This document shows positions 1 to 7,946 of a stretch of 11,699 nucleotides of DNA, in pieces. The translations under genes and the position numbers were made by a program. The notes under the pieces are model-generated. The model was not told the DNA's origin, searched no databases, and was given only the letters and a program-made list of their open reading frames with translations. Origin of the DNA: Pseudomonadota bacterium (GTDB lineage: Bacteria; Cyanobacteriota; Vampirovibrionia; LMEP-6097); the NCBI GenBank assembly GCA_009924885.1, contig RFQS01000042.1, forward strand, positions 1-11,699. The letters are read 5' to 3'. Numbering within the stretch: the stretch's first letter is position 1; each line of letters starts with the position of its first letter.

Positions 1-197
1 AAGACTACTTTCTCTCAACAGCTCTAGTTAAGCACAATACCCTTACAAAGGCCAGAGTTAAATCACTATCTTTATTTTTTCTTTAGGAATTTTTGCTGTT
101 AATACCTTAAAAAAATGAATCTCTTCAAAAATACTAAACTGAAAACATGAAATCCTTTCAGAGACTAGACCACAAAGTGTATTTTTAGCATAAGCCC

Positions 198-224
198 TAA
201 CGAACAACCTTATTCAGCCGATAT
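198..224 (+). promoter_or_regulatory. sigma-28 (FliA)-type flagellin promoter
   Basis: The -10 element GCCGATAT (217-224) matches seven of eight bases of the sigma-28 consensus GCCGATAA. The -35 region begins TAACG (198-202) against the consensus TAAAG, with exactly the canonical 11-base gap between the two octamers. A start about 7 bases downstream, near 231, would give a leader of about 31 nt. Placement directly before flagellin supports the call. The second half of the -35 octamer (AAC instead of TTT) is poor. Confidence 0.75.
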
Positions 225-249
225 AAAAGTTTGTAACTAAGTCACTGAA

Positions 250-255
250 AAGGAG
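250..255 (+). promoter_or_regulatory. Shine-Dalgarno of flagellin
   Basis: AAGGAG lies six bases before the ATG at 262. It is a strong, well-spaced ribosome site, unlike the weak or absent sites before both OGT genes and most minus-strand genes here. This fits the high expression flagellin needs and fixes the start. Confidence 0.8.
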
Positions 256-261
256 TAGAAC

Positions 262-1167
262 ATGAGCATTATAGTCAATACTAATACACAAAGTCTCTTT
301 GCTCAAAGAGCATTAAGGTCAAATACAAAAATGATGCAAAGCTCCATTGAAAAATTATCAACGGGTTTTAGAATCAATCGAGCTGATGATGATGCAGCTG
401 GACTATCTATAGCTCAAAAAATGACCACTTTAATTAGAGGCATGGATCAAGCCCAAAGAAACATTGGTGATGGGATCGCAATGATTTCTACCATTGATGG
501 GGCTCTAGCAGTAGTACAGGATAATTTACAAAGAATTCGAGAACTTACGGTTCAAGCCCTAAACGGTACTAACGGCTCTGACGAAAAAGATGCCATACAA
601 AGAGAGATTAATGAAAGAATAATTTCCATTAACGAGATGGGGACAAATGCCACCTTTAACGGTGTGTCCCTTTTACGAAGTACTGCTGATATAACTCTGC
701 AGAATGGAGCTAATGATGGTAATACATTAGTACTTCAAACTGCATCAGGTACCGTAGCAAACAGAGGCTTCTATATTGATTTCAGTTCAACAGGTTCTGG
801 CTCGCTTGGAGAAGGAGCCATCGCCCTAAGTACCTTCACTATAGGCTCTGCAAACGTTAAAACTGTAAGTGGTACTACAAGCGCAACCGCAACATCAACT
901 GCTCTGGGTAGATTAGATACCATGATTCAAAACGTCTCTAGAATGAGATCTCAGGGTGGTGCCTATGAAAATTCATTGGGCTCTAGTATGGAGTATCTAG
1001 ATAGATATTCTGAAAGCTTACAAAGTGCTAGATCTAGAATACAAGACGTAGATGTCGCTGCTGAAAGTGCACAAACGTCAAAAGCTCAAATCTTGCAACA
1101 ATCTGCTGCTACTATGCTTACACAAGCTAATGCAACTCCACAGATTGCACTTAACCTTCTACCTTAA
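262..1167 (+). CDS. fliC: flagellin
   Basis: Structural subunit of the flagellar filament, exported by the flagellar type III system and polymerised at the tip. The N-terminal D0/D1 region (residues 1-140) has the typical start SIIVNTNTQSL, the ADDDAAGLSIAQ stretch (41-52) and LQRIREL (89-95). That last segment matches the region of Salmonella FliC bound by TLR5, so innate recognition would be expected in a host. The C-terminal D1/D0 (about 217-301) has the usual SRIQDVDVAAE segment and a helical QANATPQIALNLL-type end. At 301 residues it is a short flagellin: the variable domain (about 140-216) is small and its 175-213 part holds 18 Ser/Thr in 39 residues, a plausible O-glycosylation zone. 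A sigma-28-like promoter and strong Shine-Dalgarno precede it. No fliD, fliS or other flagellar gene is in the window. The symbol is used in its generic sense. Confidence 0.97.
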   Translation: MSIIVNTNTQSLFAQRALRSNTKMMQSSIEKLSTGFRINRADDDAAGLSIAQKMTTLIRGMDQAQRNIGDGIAMISTIDGALAVVQDNLQRIRELTVQALNGTNGSDEKDAIQREINERIISINEMGTNATFNGVSLLRSTADITLQNGANDGNTLVLQTASGTVANRGFYIDFSSTGSGSLGEGAIALSTFTIGSANVKTVSGTTSATATSTALGRLDTMIQNVSRMRSQGGAYENSLGSSMEYLDRYSESLQSARSRIQDVDVAAESAQTSKAQILQQSAATMLTQANATPQIALNLLP

Positions 1168-1201
1168 TCACTTAGTTAAGTTAGTTACAAGGTTCATCGA
1201 A

Positions 1202-1226
1202 AGATGTTTATTAAATATGAACATCT
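1202..1226 (+). terminator. possible flagellin terminator hairpin
   Basis: AGATGTTTA (1202-1210) pairs with TGAACATCT (1218-1226) over 9 bp, including one G-U pair, with a 7-base loop. It lies 35 bases after the flagellin stop and between two convergent genes. The following bases (CTCTATG) are not a clear T-run, so intrinsic termination is doubtful; it could instead be an mRNA 3'-end stabiliser. The minus-strand side also has only a short T-rich tail. Confidence 0.35.
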
Positions 1227-1243
1227 CTCTATGATTCCTAAAA

Positions 1244-2608
1244 CTAAAGTATCTGAAAAGAAGTCTTAGGAATAGTCAGTGCTCTTAATTTATTAATTTT
1301 AGCCTCGATTAAACATTCATTTAAAAAATCAATCTTACGCACGGCTAAATAAATATCTAGAGCAGTGTCATAATCCTTTATAGCTTCATAATAGAGCCCC
1401 TTTGCGGTTAAACTTAAAGCAGATTTTCCATCAATCTCCTGAAACTTATCAACCAAAAATTTTAAAAGCTCCACTGATTGAGGGCTTTTTATTACGTTTA
1501 TCATCTTAAGTATCTCGTTAAAAACATTAATATTACAAGTCTTCTCAAATTCACGGCTAAAAGCCTCTACTAAATCAGGTTTTGGCTGTTCTGTATTTAT
1601 AATTAATAAATTAGACTGATAAGCATCCTGCCTAGCCAAGATAGTTAAATTAGATGACCGAACAAATTCAACAATTAACTCCTCATTAAGAAGATTCGCA
1701 ACAGAATTAGCAAAGAAATAATAATGCTTATTTGATTCCTGCTTAGATGGAATATCATAGATATAAAACAAGCCCTTTGGCTTTAATTTCTCTTTTAAAC
1801 TATCCATAAGATCTAAAATAAAATAACTGAAGCGCAACTCCGCTCCCACTGGGTGATGACTAGCACTTGATTCTAAAATGTGAAAATATTTTTTTTCCAT
1901 TTCACTAGCTTGAGCTAAATCATAGTTAACCCATCTTTCTGTGATATTTAGGCGCGATAAAAAACCAAGATCACTAATCAAGTTCTGGTTTTGGATAAAC
2001 TGATTCTGGGATATCTTTAACTGTAATTTATCAAAACACCCTCCCTCCTTTTTCTTTAAAGGAATCATTGGCAGGCTATCCACTACATAGTTAGCAATTA
2101 CTAAATCTAAACTATCTAATGCTATCTGATTTCCTTCTAAATCAAACACAGAATCAAAATTTGGTAAGAATAATGTTACAAGGCGAAATACACCTAGATC
2201 TTGAAACTCTTCAAGTATGCCCTTTTCCTGAATTTGTCTTAATGAGTGAGCCGCTATATCACTTAAAAAGTACTCTAGCCTCTGCAAAATTCCTTCTTCC
2301 TGTGCTGCTAACAAAAAATGCCTCGCAAACAAGCCGGCACCAGCACCACATTCAAGAACTCTTATTTTAGAAGAAGAATCTAATTCATCTAAATTTGCTT
2401 TCAGCATTCTAACAATAGATAGTGCATGCGGATATGAATTACTTACGGTATTAGGAATAGAATTAGAATTAGTAGCCTGAGAATCAAAGGCATCCACACC
2501 TTTTTTCGCATAATATTCTGAAGAAATAGAATTTACAACAGATTTATCATAATCAGTCCAATCTTGAAGGACTTTTACACTCTGCTTAGTATTGTTTTTT
2601 GAAACCAT
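1244..2608 (-). CDS. MidA-like class I SAM-dependent methyltransferase with helical C-terminal extension
   Basis: Predicted cytoplasmic methyltransferase of unknown substrate, 454 residues. The glycine-rich SAM motif I is VLECGAGAGL (84-93), an acidic strand end follows at D117 (FLSD), and a motif IV-like DLVIANYVVDSLP occupies 168-180. The order and the ANxxxDSLP signature resemble the MidA/NDUFAF7 group (usual ANExLDALPV), but the Glu after AN is Tyr here. Residues about 365-445 are helical and TPR-like (QSVELLKFLVDKF and AIKDYDTALDIYL segments). It follows the TPR-sulfotransferase-like gene by 42 bp on the same strand, so co-transcription is likely. A short-spaced AAAAGGTG precedes the ATG, and both sit in an inverted repeat (2602-2626). 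MidA itself acts on a respiratory complex I subunit. In this locus modification of a glycan or flagellin is an alternative, by context only. Confidence 0.7.
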   Translation of the reverse strand: MVSKNNTKQSVKVLQDWTDYDKSVVNSISSEYYAKKGVDAFDSQATNSNSIPNTVSNSYPHALSIVRMLKANLDELDSSSKIRVLECGAGAGLFARHFLLAAQEEGILQRLEYFLSDIAAHSLRQIQEKGILEEFQDLGVFRLVTLFLPNFDSVFDLEGNQIALDSLDLVIANYVVDSLPMIPLKKKEGGCFDKLQLKISQNQFIQNQNLISDLGFLSRLNITERWVNYDLAQASEMEKKYFHILESSASHHPVGAELRFSYFILDLMDSLKEKLKPKGLFYIYDIPSKQESNKHYYFFANSVANLLNEELIVEFVRSSNLTILARQDAYQSNLLIINTEQPKPDLVEAFSREFEKTCNINVFNEILKMINVIKSPQSVELLKFLVDKFQEIDGKSALSLTAKGLYYEAIKDYDTALDIYLAVRKIDFLNECLIEAKINKLRALTIPKTSFQIL

Positions 2609-2626
2609 ACACCTTTTATATGGTTT
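2602..2626 (-). promoter_or_regulatory. hairpin enclosing the ribosome site and start codon of the MidA-like gene
   Basis: On the minus strand AAACCATA (2626-2619) is perfectly complementary to TATGGTTT (2609-2602), giving an 8-bp stem. The 9-base loop TAAAAGGTG carries the Shine-Dalgarno-like AAAAGGTG. The ATG start (2608-2606) is within the 3' arm of the stem. The geometry suggests reduced or conditional initiation. The stem is short and AU-containing, so strength is moderate. The lack of a following T-run argues against a terminator. Confidence 0.45.
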
Positions 2627-2650
2627 TTCAGAAATTACTAACTCGTACTA

Positions 2651-4117
2651 TCAGTGCATTTTCAAAACATTATTTAAATCTTTAGTGAAGAATGGTAAAA
2701 AATCTTTAGTTACACTTCCTTCAATAAAATTTCTAATTTGAATATCCGGGAACAAAGCTAACCAATGCTCCATAAGCTTTTCAAACTCGATATAAAATTG
2801 ATTAAGGTTTTTTAAATTATAAGAAAAATTCATTTCTGGCTCATCAAAGAGCTGCAAATATGTTTCAAGCATTGCATCTTCTTTTACCGTAGATTTTAAG
2901 TAAATAATCTCAGCATGTGGAAATAATAATTTGATTAATCCCACGTAAATAAAATTCATTTTAGATGTATCTATCGACGGAACTGAATCCCCGACGACCT
3001 TTGCTACACTATCAAGATAATGCAGTCTAAATATATCTAAATTTTCTGAGTCTAATTCCGTGAATTTAGTAATAAGATTCAAAAAATTATTACTATACCT
3101 AGAACCCGCTAACATTTGGCTTAAAAAAGAATTTTCTCCAATATAAGCTCTGGCATTATCTTTCAACAAGTCTTTTACTAATTCTTGAACCCCTAAACCA
3201 GGGAAGCTAATCACAAAAACGGGTTTAAAATTTGATACTTCACTAAGATTTCTGTTCTCTCCTTGATTTTGGAAAACATTCTGATTAAATGTCTTTTTAA
3301 TATTATCAAGAAATTTAAGATCTAAATTAATATCATAATTCAATCCCTTGTTAACTTGATTAGCAGCTTCAGCATAAGCTTCATAAGCCTTTTTATAATC
3401 ATTTTGATCTTGAAAAGCCTTGGCTAAAGCGAAATTCAAAAAACCTTTTTCTTTGCGTGAAAGCTTTTTAATTCTAAGTGTCTCTTTCATCTCTTTTAAA
3501 TATTGCCCATCAGCGTCTGAGAAAGAAACTATTTGCGACATTAAATAGAAAGCTTCTGGAAGAAGTATATCTTTAGATAAAACGTATTCTATTTTATTAA
3601 ACGCCTCAGTATTCTTGGCTTCTTTAATTAAAACTTTAGCCCACTGTAAATAAGCTTCCATATTATCAGGATTTGCGACGAGAACCATCTTCAATTGATT
3701 TACAGCTTCTTCATAATATCCTGAAGCTGTAAAAATTTCGGCAAGCAATATTTTTGCTTGTTCATAATATTCACCAGAATTAATCTGATTCAAAAGATTT
3801 AAAGCAGCCTTCGCAGCATCTGGGTAGGATGAACGTGACGAATATAATAGCTTAGCTAGCTCAAACTGTAAGCCTAAATGTGTAGGTTCATTATTTAAAG
3901 CCTTTAATAAAATTTCTATTGCTGTATCCACATCTGATTGCTTCGCTGCAATCTTACTTAAAAAAAATAAAACTTGAGTATCAGCTTGATTCTTCTCGAT
4001 TTCATTATCACAGAGTTTTTTCGCTCTCTGAATCTCATTTTTCTCAATCAATTCAGCAATAAGACTTCTAGTCTCAATTCCCTCAGTAGTCTGTTTATTA
4101 ATGAAGCCTTGTGCCAT
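2651..4117 (-). CDS. TPR protein with degenerate sulfotransferase domain
   Basis: 488 residues. Residues about 15-285 are tetratricopeptide-like helical repeats (for example EIQRAKKLCDNEI and YYEEAVNQLKMVLVANPDN). The segment LNFALAKAFQDQNDYKKAY is the linker usually found before the sulfotransferase domain of bacterial TPR-sulfotransferases. The C-terminal part aligns with that family (Sulfotransfer_3 type): PVFVISFPGLG (299-309) in place of PIFIVGMPRSGT, MNFIYVGLIKLLFPHAEII (387-405), and NLNQFYIEFEKLMEHW near the end. The 5'-phosphosulfate loop has lost RSGT, and the RRDP-type 3'-phosphate motif reads YLKST (406-410). Catalysis with PAPS is therefore doubtful; it may be a pseudoenzyme or scaffold. 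The length is near the lower end for such proteins and no frameshift is seen. It is divergent from the OGT pair and upstream of the MidA-like gene. No clear Shine-Dalgarno precedes the ATG. Confidence 0.75.
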   Translation of the reverse strand: MAQGFINKQTTEGIETRSLIAELIEKNEIQRAKKLCDNEIEKNQADTQVLFFLSKIAAKQSDVDTAIEILLKALNNEPTHLGLQFELAKLLYSSRSSYPDAAKAALNLLNQINSGEYYEQAKILLAEIFTASGYYEEAVNQLKMVLVANPDNMEAYLQWAKVLIKEAKNTEAFNKIEYVLSKDILLPEAFYLMSQIVSFSDADGQYLKEMKETLRIKKLSRKEKGFLNFALAKAFQDQNDYKKAYEAYAEAANQVNKGLNYDINLDLKFLDNIKKTFNQNVFQNQGENRNLSEVSNFKPVFVISFPGLGVQELVKDLLKDNARAYIGENSFLSQMLAGSRYSNNFLNLITKFTELDSENLDIFRLHYLDSVAKVVGDSVPSIDTSKMNFIYVGLIKLLFPHAEIIYLKSTVKEDAMLETYLQLFDEPEMNFSYNLKNLNQFYIEFEKLMEHWLALFPDIQIRNFIEGSVTKDFLPFFTKDLNNVLKMH

Positions 4118-4208
4118 AGAACTATATCTGCCTAATTTTCATAAAAAGACTCTCAATCATAAAGATTATCTATTCCATTCAAAAACTTGGGCAAAAAAAG
4201 CTTACATA
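4118..4208. promoter_or_regulatory. divergent promoter region between the TPR-sulfotransferase-like gene and the OGT pair
   Basis: These 91 bases separate the two divergent starts once the OGT start is set at 4209. On the minus strand TTGCCC (4194-4189) and GATAAT (4170-4165), 18 bases apart, form a candidate -35/-10 that would give a leader of about 40 nt. No equally good plus-strand promoter is seen, although one must lie nearby or within the start of the minus-strand gene. Confidence 0.35.
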
Positions 4209-6212
4209 ATGAGACAAAGTATTTCTATTTCTGAATATGAAACAGATATTGTAGCACTCGCTGAAAAACTGATTCAGAAAGGTTCTTTCGATGAACTTAT
4301 TTCTATAATAAATAACAGACTCTCAGAAAATCCATTCGATGCAGAGACTCTGTTTATTGCCGGTTTACTTTATCAAGCTCTAGGTAGGTATGATGAAGCT
4401 ATTAGTTCCATAGAACTCTCTAATTATAAAGACATTCGAGCTGAGAGATATTGGAATGCCCTAGGAGAATGTGAGTTTCATTTAGGACAAAAGGATCGGG
4501 CTATTCAATCATTCAAGCAGAGTATATTATCCAAGCCCGGTTTTACAACAGCGTACATAAGCCTAGGCATATGTTACTTAAATCAATCTAAACTTGAAGA
4601 TGCACAGGCAGTCCTTGAAACAGCTTTACCTTTTGAAAGAGAAAACCCTTATGTTAATTTATACCTAGCATTAGCTATTTATAAATTAACTCTCACTCCT
4701 TTAGCAATAAGTGATTATATGGAAGCAGCTTTAAAAGTTGATAATTCAAAGCTAGATACAGCCTTATGCTTAGCTTTCTTGAATGCTGAAGCGGAAAATG
4801 ATCATTATAGAAAAAATCAAATTGTAGATCAGCTAATGCATTCTTTTCCTAATTTCAGTCCCACTTGGATCTATAAAGCACATATGAGTTTCGCTGAAGG
4901 AAACATTGACGAAGGCTTAAATTATTTCAAAAAAGCTATTTTGATAGACCCTCGTGACAGTATTGCTCACAGCAAGCTTATAATGGTTTCTCACTATATA
5001 GAAAAAGTCTCAAGTGAAGAGATTCTTGAATATGCACAAAATTATTACAGACAGTGTATCGTACCATTCTTGATGGAAAATTCTATAGAATTTGACTTTA
5101 GAAATTTAATCAATAAATTTCAAGAAAACCCAAAACTACGTATAGGATTTGTTTCTGCTGATTTTAAGATGCATCCAGTGTTTTTTTGGGTAAGCTCTCT
5201 TTTGAAATATGTACGAAAAGACGATTTTGAAATCTATTGCTATGCCAATAATGCTAAAAACCCTCTTGCAGAATCGATTCAATGCCATAAATTAGAATAC
5301 ATATATCATCTTTCTGATAGAGAATTAGCAGAAAAAATATATGCTGATGAGATCCATATCCTTGTTGATCTTTCTGGCCATACTGCTGGGAATAGGTTAA
5401 ATACTTTTGCCCTTAAAGCAGCTCCTCTTCAAATAACTTGGCTTGGGCATATAGGCACTCAGGGATTACCAGAAATTGACTATGTAATTACGGATGAGTA
5501 CCACGTTAGACATGGCGAAGAGCATCTTTATGTAGAAAAGATTCATCGAATGCCTAAATCAGGCGTAGTTTACCCTGCTGATGATTATGGTAATTTACAA
5601 ATTAATCAATCCTTAGCACGCACCGATAACGTTATAGTCTTTGGTTCTATCAATCATGCAAGAAAAATTAATGATGAAGTTTTGCACGCTTGGAGTCAAA
5701 TTTTACAAAATGTCAATAATTCTATAATTATTATCAATAACGCGTCTGTGAGCGATATAGAATATCAAAAAAAAATTATTCAATTATTTCAATCCTATAA
5801 TATTCATGAGTCAAGAGTTGTGTTCAAAGCTCAATCAAACAAAGATGCTTACTTTCTAAGTTTTCTAGAATTTGATATAGCTTTAGATCCCTTTCCTTAT
5901 GGAGGATCGACTACAACCCATGAAACATTGATGCTTAGTGTCCCTCTAGTTACTTTAACTGGAAATAAAATGGCTTCTCGCTTAAGCTCTGGGATCTTAG
6001 AAGTTGCGGGATTCCCAGAACTTATTGCAAAGAGTAAAGATGAGTATATTAACAAACTAGTCGATTTAGCAAAGGACCCAGAAAGAATAGTAAACTACAA
6101 AAAAAATATTAGAGAAAAATACCTGAACTCAGCAGCAGCTGACATGAAAAGCTATTCAAAAGACTTTTTTAATGGTCTTAGATATCTTTGGAATCAAAAA
6201 ATTCAAAACTAA
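4209..6212 (+). CDS. SPINDLY/OGT-type O-linked glycosyltransferase (GT41)
   Basis: 667 residues. Predicted cytoplasmic transferase moving GlcNAc or another nucleotide-activated sugar to Ser/Thr of proteins. Residues about 10-265 form about seven TPRs, the substrate-binding superhelix. The GT41 catalytic domain follows: LRIGFVSADF with the conserved His (H322), LVDLSGHTAGNRL (385-397), WLGHIGTQGLP (411-421), FGSINHARKIN with the conserved Lys (K486), and DPFPYGGSTTT (560-570), the nucleotide-sugar loop. All key motifs are intact, so activity is likely. An upstream in-frame ATG at 4101 would add 36 residues but would overlap the divergent gene's start and its TPR-free extension looks unlike the family; ATG 4209 is chosen, though no strong Shine-Dalgarno precedes it. 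The second OGT starts 3 bp after its stop. The likely acceptor by context is flagellin; donor specificity cannot be read from sequence. Confidence 0.9.
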   Translation: MRQSISISEYETDIVALAEKLIQKGSFDELISIINNRLSENPFDAETLFIAGLLYQALGRYDEAISSIELSNYKDIRAERYWNALGECEFHLGQKDRAIQSFKQSILSKPGFTTAYISLGICYLNQSKLEDAQAVLETALPFERENPYVNLYLALAIYKLTLTPLAISDYMEAALKVDNSKLDTALCLAFLNAEAENDHYRKNQIVDQLMHSFPNFSPTWIYKAHMSFAEGNIDEGLNYFKKAILIDPRDSIAHSKLIMVSHYIEKVSSEEILEYAQNYYRQCIVPFLMENSIEFDFRNLINKFQENPKLRIGFVSADFKMHPVFFWVSSLLKYVRKDDFEIYCYANNAKNPLAESIQCHKLEYIYHLSDRELAEKIYADEIHILVDLSGHTAGNRLNTFALKAAPLQITWLGHIGTQGLPEIDYVITDEYHVRHGEEHLYVEKIHRMPKSGVVYPADDYGNLQINQSLARTDNVIVFGSINHARKINDEVLHAWSQILQNVNNSIIIINNASVSDIEYQKKIIQLFQSYNIHESRVVFKAQSNKDAYFLSFLEFDIALDPFPYGGSTTTHETLMLSVPLVTLTGNKMASRLSSGILEVAGFPELIAKSKDEYINKLVDLAKDPERIVNYKKNIREKYLNSAAADMKSYSKDFFNGLRYLWNQKIQN

Positions 6213-6215
6213 TCA

Positions 6216-7946
6216 ATGCTTGAACAAAGGGAACTAAAATTAATAAAAATTAAAGCTGACCTAGAATCACAAAGATATGATTCTGCGATTAACTCTCTCT
6301 ATGAATTACTAGAAGAAAAAAATTACTGCCCTGAAGCAGTTTACTTACTTGCACAAACAGCTTTTCTAAATGGCAACCTTGATGCAGCAGCAAACTTAAG
6401 CCAAGAGCTATTACTCGAAGATCCAGATAATCAAAGCTATCTAAGCTTTTACAAAAAAACAGAAAATGCTATCCATGAAAACAATTTAACCGAATCTTTA
6501 TTAACATCATTTAATGATGCTTATCAAAAAAAGGAATACTTTAACATCCTCAAATATGGTTATCAACTCTTGAAATACAAAAATCAAGCACTAAGAACTC
6601 ATACCATGCTTGCAGAAACACTATTTACGATGGGCAAAGCAAGATTAGCTCATAATCATATTCTTAAAGCACTGGAAATTGATCCTCACCATAAAGGTCT
6701 TCTTAACAGTATGGTTTCCTATCTTCATTATACTCATGACAGTACTAATGCAGAAGTAAAGCACTTCGCCCAAATATACGGAGAAAAAGCTTTTCCAGAG
6801 TATCAAGGAAAAGAATATACAGAATTTCCACTTTTAAATTTAGAAGAAAAAAAACTAAGAATAGGTTTTATTTCGGGAGATTTTAAAAGTCACGTCGTAT
6901 CTCTATGGATAGGCAATTTAATACCTAAATTACAAGAAAATGGACTTGATATATTTTGCTATTGTAATAATGAAAAGGACAGTATCACAGAGATCTGGTC
7001 AAAGCAAGCAAACCATTGGCGCGATATTCAAAATCTAAATGATATAGAAGCTGCAAAATTAATTCATCAAGATCAAATAAATATTCTTATTGATTTATCT
7101 GGACATAGTACTTTAAATCGGCTTGGAGTAATAGCCCTGAGACCAGCTCCAGTACAAGCATGCTGGCTAGGAAATCCCAGCCCTATTGGTCTAAAATCAA
7201 TTGACTACTGCATTAGCGATGTCAAACATGTGCCTAAAGAGGATGATACTTATTTGGAAAAAATTTACCGCTTACCTAAATATGGCTCTAGCTTTAATAT
7301 TGTAGAAGCTTTCAACCTCAGTCAAGAGAAGGCATTAGTACCTTATAAAAAAAATGGTTTCATAACTTTTGGTTGTTTAAATAACATGATTAAGCTAAAC
7401 ACAAATTGTTTTGACATTTGGATAAAAATTTTAAAAGCAGTCCCCAATTCCAGATTATATTTATGCAATCATGCACTGCAAGAAGATGACACACATAAAT
7501 ACATCAGAAACTATTTTTCTCACAAAGGTATAGATGATAAGCAACTAATCCTAGAAGGAGCAACAAATAAAAATCGTAATGAATACCTTAATTATTATCA
7601 TAATATTGACGTCTATTTAGATTCATTTCCTATTGGTGCTAGTACCACTTGCATTGACAGTGCGTTCATGGGAGTTCCCTTAATCAGCCTCCGAGGAGAA
7701 AGAATCTTGCATCGCATGTCAGCTGAGATCATGAATACACTAGGACATGAAGAGTTGATCGCTGAAAATCATAATGACTATATCAAGAAAGCTGTTGAAT
7801 TCAGTCTTTCTCCAGACCTGATAGATTACTACAGAAATCAATTACGAGAAAGCTTGTTCAACTCAGCCATAGTAAATGTTAATGACTTTGCAAAAGACTT
7901 TACTGAAGCCATGAAATCAATGTGGAGCGAATTTTGCGAAGTATGA
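6216..7946 (+). CDS. second SPINDLY/OGT-type O-linked glycosyltransferase (GT41), diverged paralogue
   Basis: 576 residues, with a shorter TPR part (about four repeats, 10-170) than its neighbour. The GT41 domain begins LRIGFISGDF (214-223) with conserved H226, then ILIDLSGHSTLNRL (290-303), CWLGNPSPIG (316-325), FGCLNNMIKLN with K393, and LDSFPIGASTT (468-478). The usual DPFP is DSFP, the usual Tyr after FP is Ile, and GHTAGNR has become GHSTLNR, so donor or acceptor choice may differ from the first copy while the catalytic His and Lys remain. It starts 3 bp after the preceding stop without a visible Shine-Dalgarno, implying translational coupling in one operon. Its 3' end overlaps the convergent rfbH gene by 30 bp. 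Function in flagellin glycosylation is inferred from location. Confidence 0.88.
   Translation: MLEQRELKLIKIKADLESQRYDSAINSLYELLEEKNYCPEAVYLLAQTAFLNGNLDAAANLSQELLLEDPDNQSYLSFYKKTENAIHENNLTESLLTSFNDAYQKKEYFNILKYGYQLLKYKNQALRTHTMLAETLFTMGKARLAHNHILKALEIDPHHKGLLNSMVSYLHYTHDSTNAEVKHFAQIYGEKAFPEYQGKEYTEFPLLNLEEKKLRIGFISGDFKSHVVSLWIGNLIPKLQENGLDIFCYCNNEKDSITEIWSKQANHWRDIQNLNDIEAAKLIHQDQINILIDLSGHSTLNRLGVIALRPAPVQACWLGNPSPIGLKSIDYCISDVKHVPKEDDTYLEKIYRLPKYGSSFNIVEAFNLSQEKALVPYKKNGFITFGCLNNMIKLNTNCFDIWIKILKAVPNSRLYLCNHALQEDDTHKYIRNYFSHKGIDDKQLILEGATNKNRNEYLNYYHNIDVYLDSFPIGASTTCIDSAFMGVPLISLRGERILHRMSAEIMNTLGHEELIAENHNDYIKKAVEFSLSPDLIDYYRNQLRESLFNSAIVNVNDFAKDFTEAMKSMWSEFCEV

Larger units (their letters stand above)
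1..261. other. non-coding leader upstream of flagellin
   Basis: No convincing coding frame is visible in this AT-rich stretch on either strand. Its right end carries a sigma-28-like promoter (198-224) and a Shine-Dalgarno (250-255) for the flagellin gene. Nothing recognisable is seen in 1-190, apart from a weak 6-bp inverted repeat at 139-144/156-161. The end of a neighbouring transcription unit may lie here, but no terminator is evident. Confidence 0.6.

Noticed and set aside
139..161. Inverted repeat CTGAAA/TTTCAG before flagellin
   Set aside because: Six base pairs with an 11-base loop and no T-run are expected by chance in AT-rich DNA.
1052..1234. 60-codon open frame inside the end of flagellin
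   Set aside because: It is a different frame of a clear flagellin C-terminus, with Leu/Lys/His-rich composition and no ribosome site.
2119..2370. 83-codon plus-strand open frame
   Set aside because: It lies antisense within the MidA-like gene, with no ribosome site or recognisable domain.
4101..4208. 36-residue N-terminal extension of the first OGT from an ATG at 4101
   Set aside because: It would overlap the start of the divergent gene by 17 bp, carries no TPR-like pattern, and leaves no room for promoters. ATG 4209 directly precedes the TPR region.
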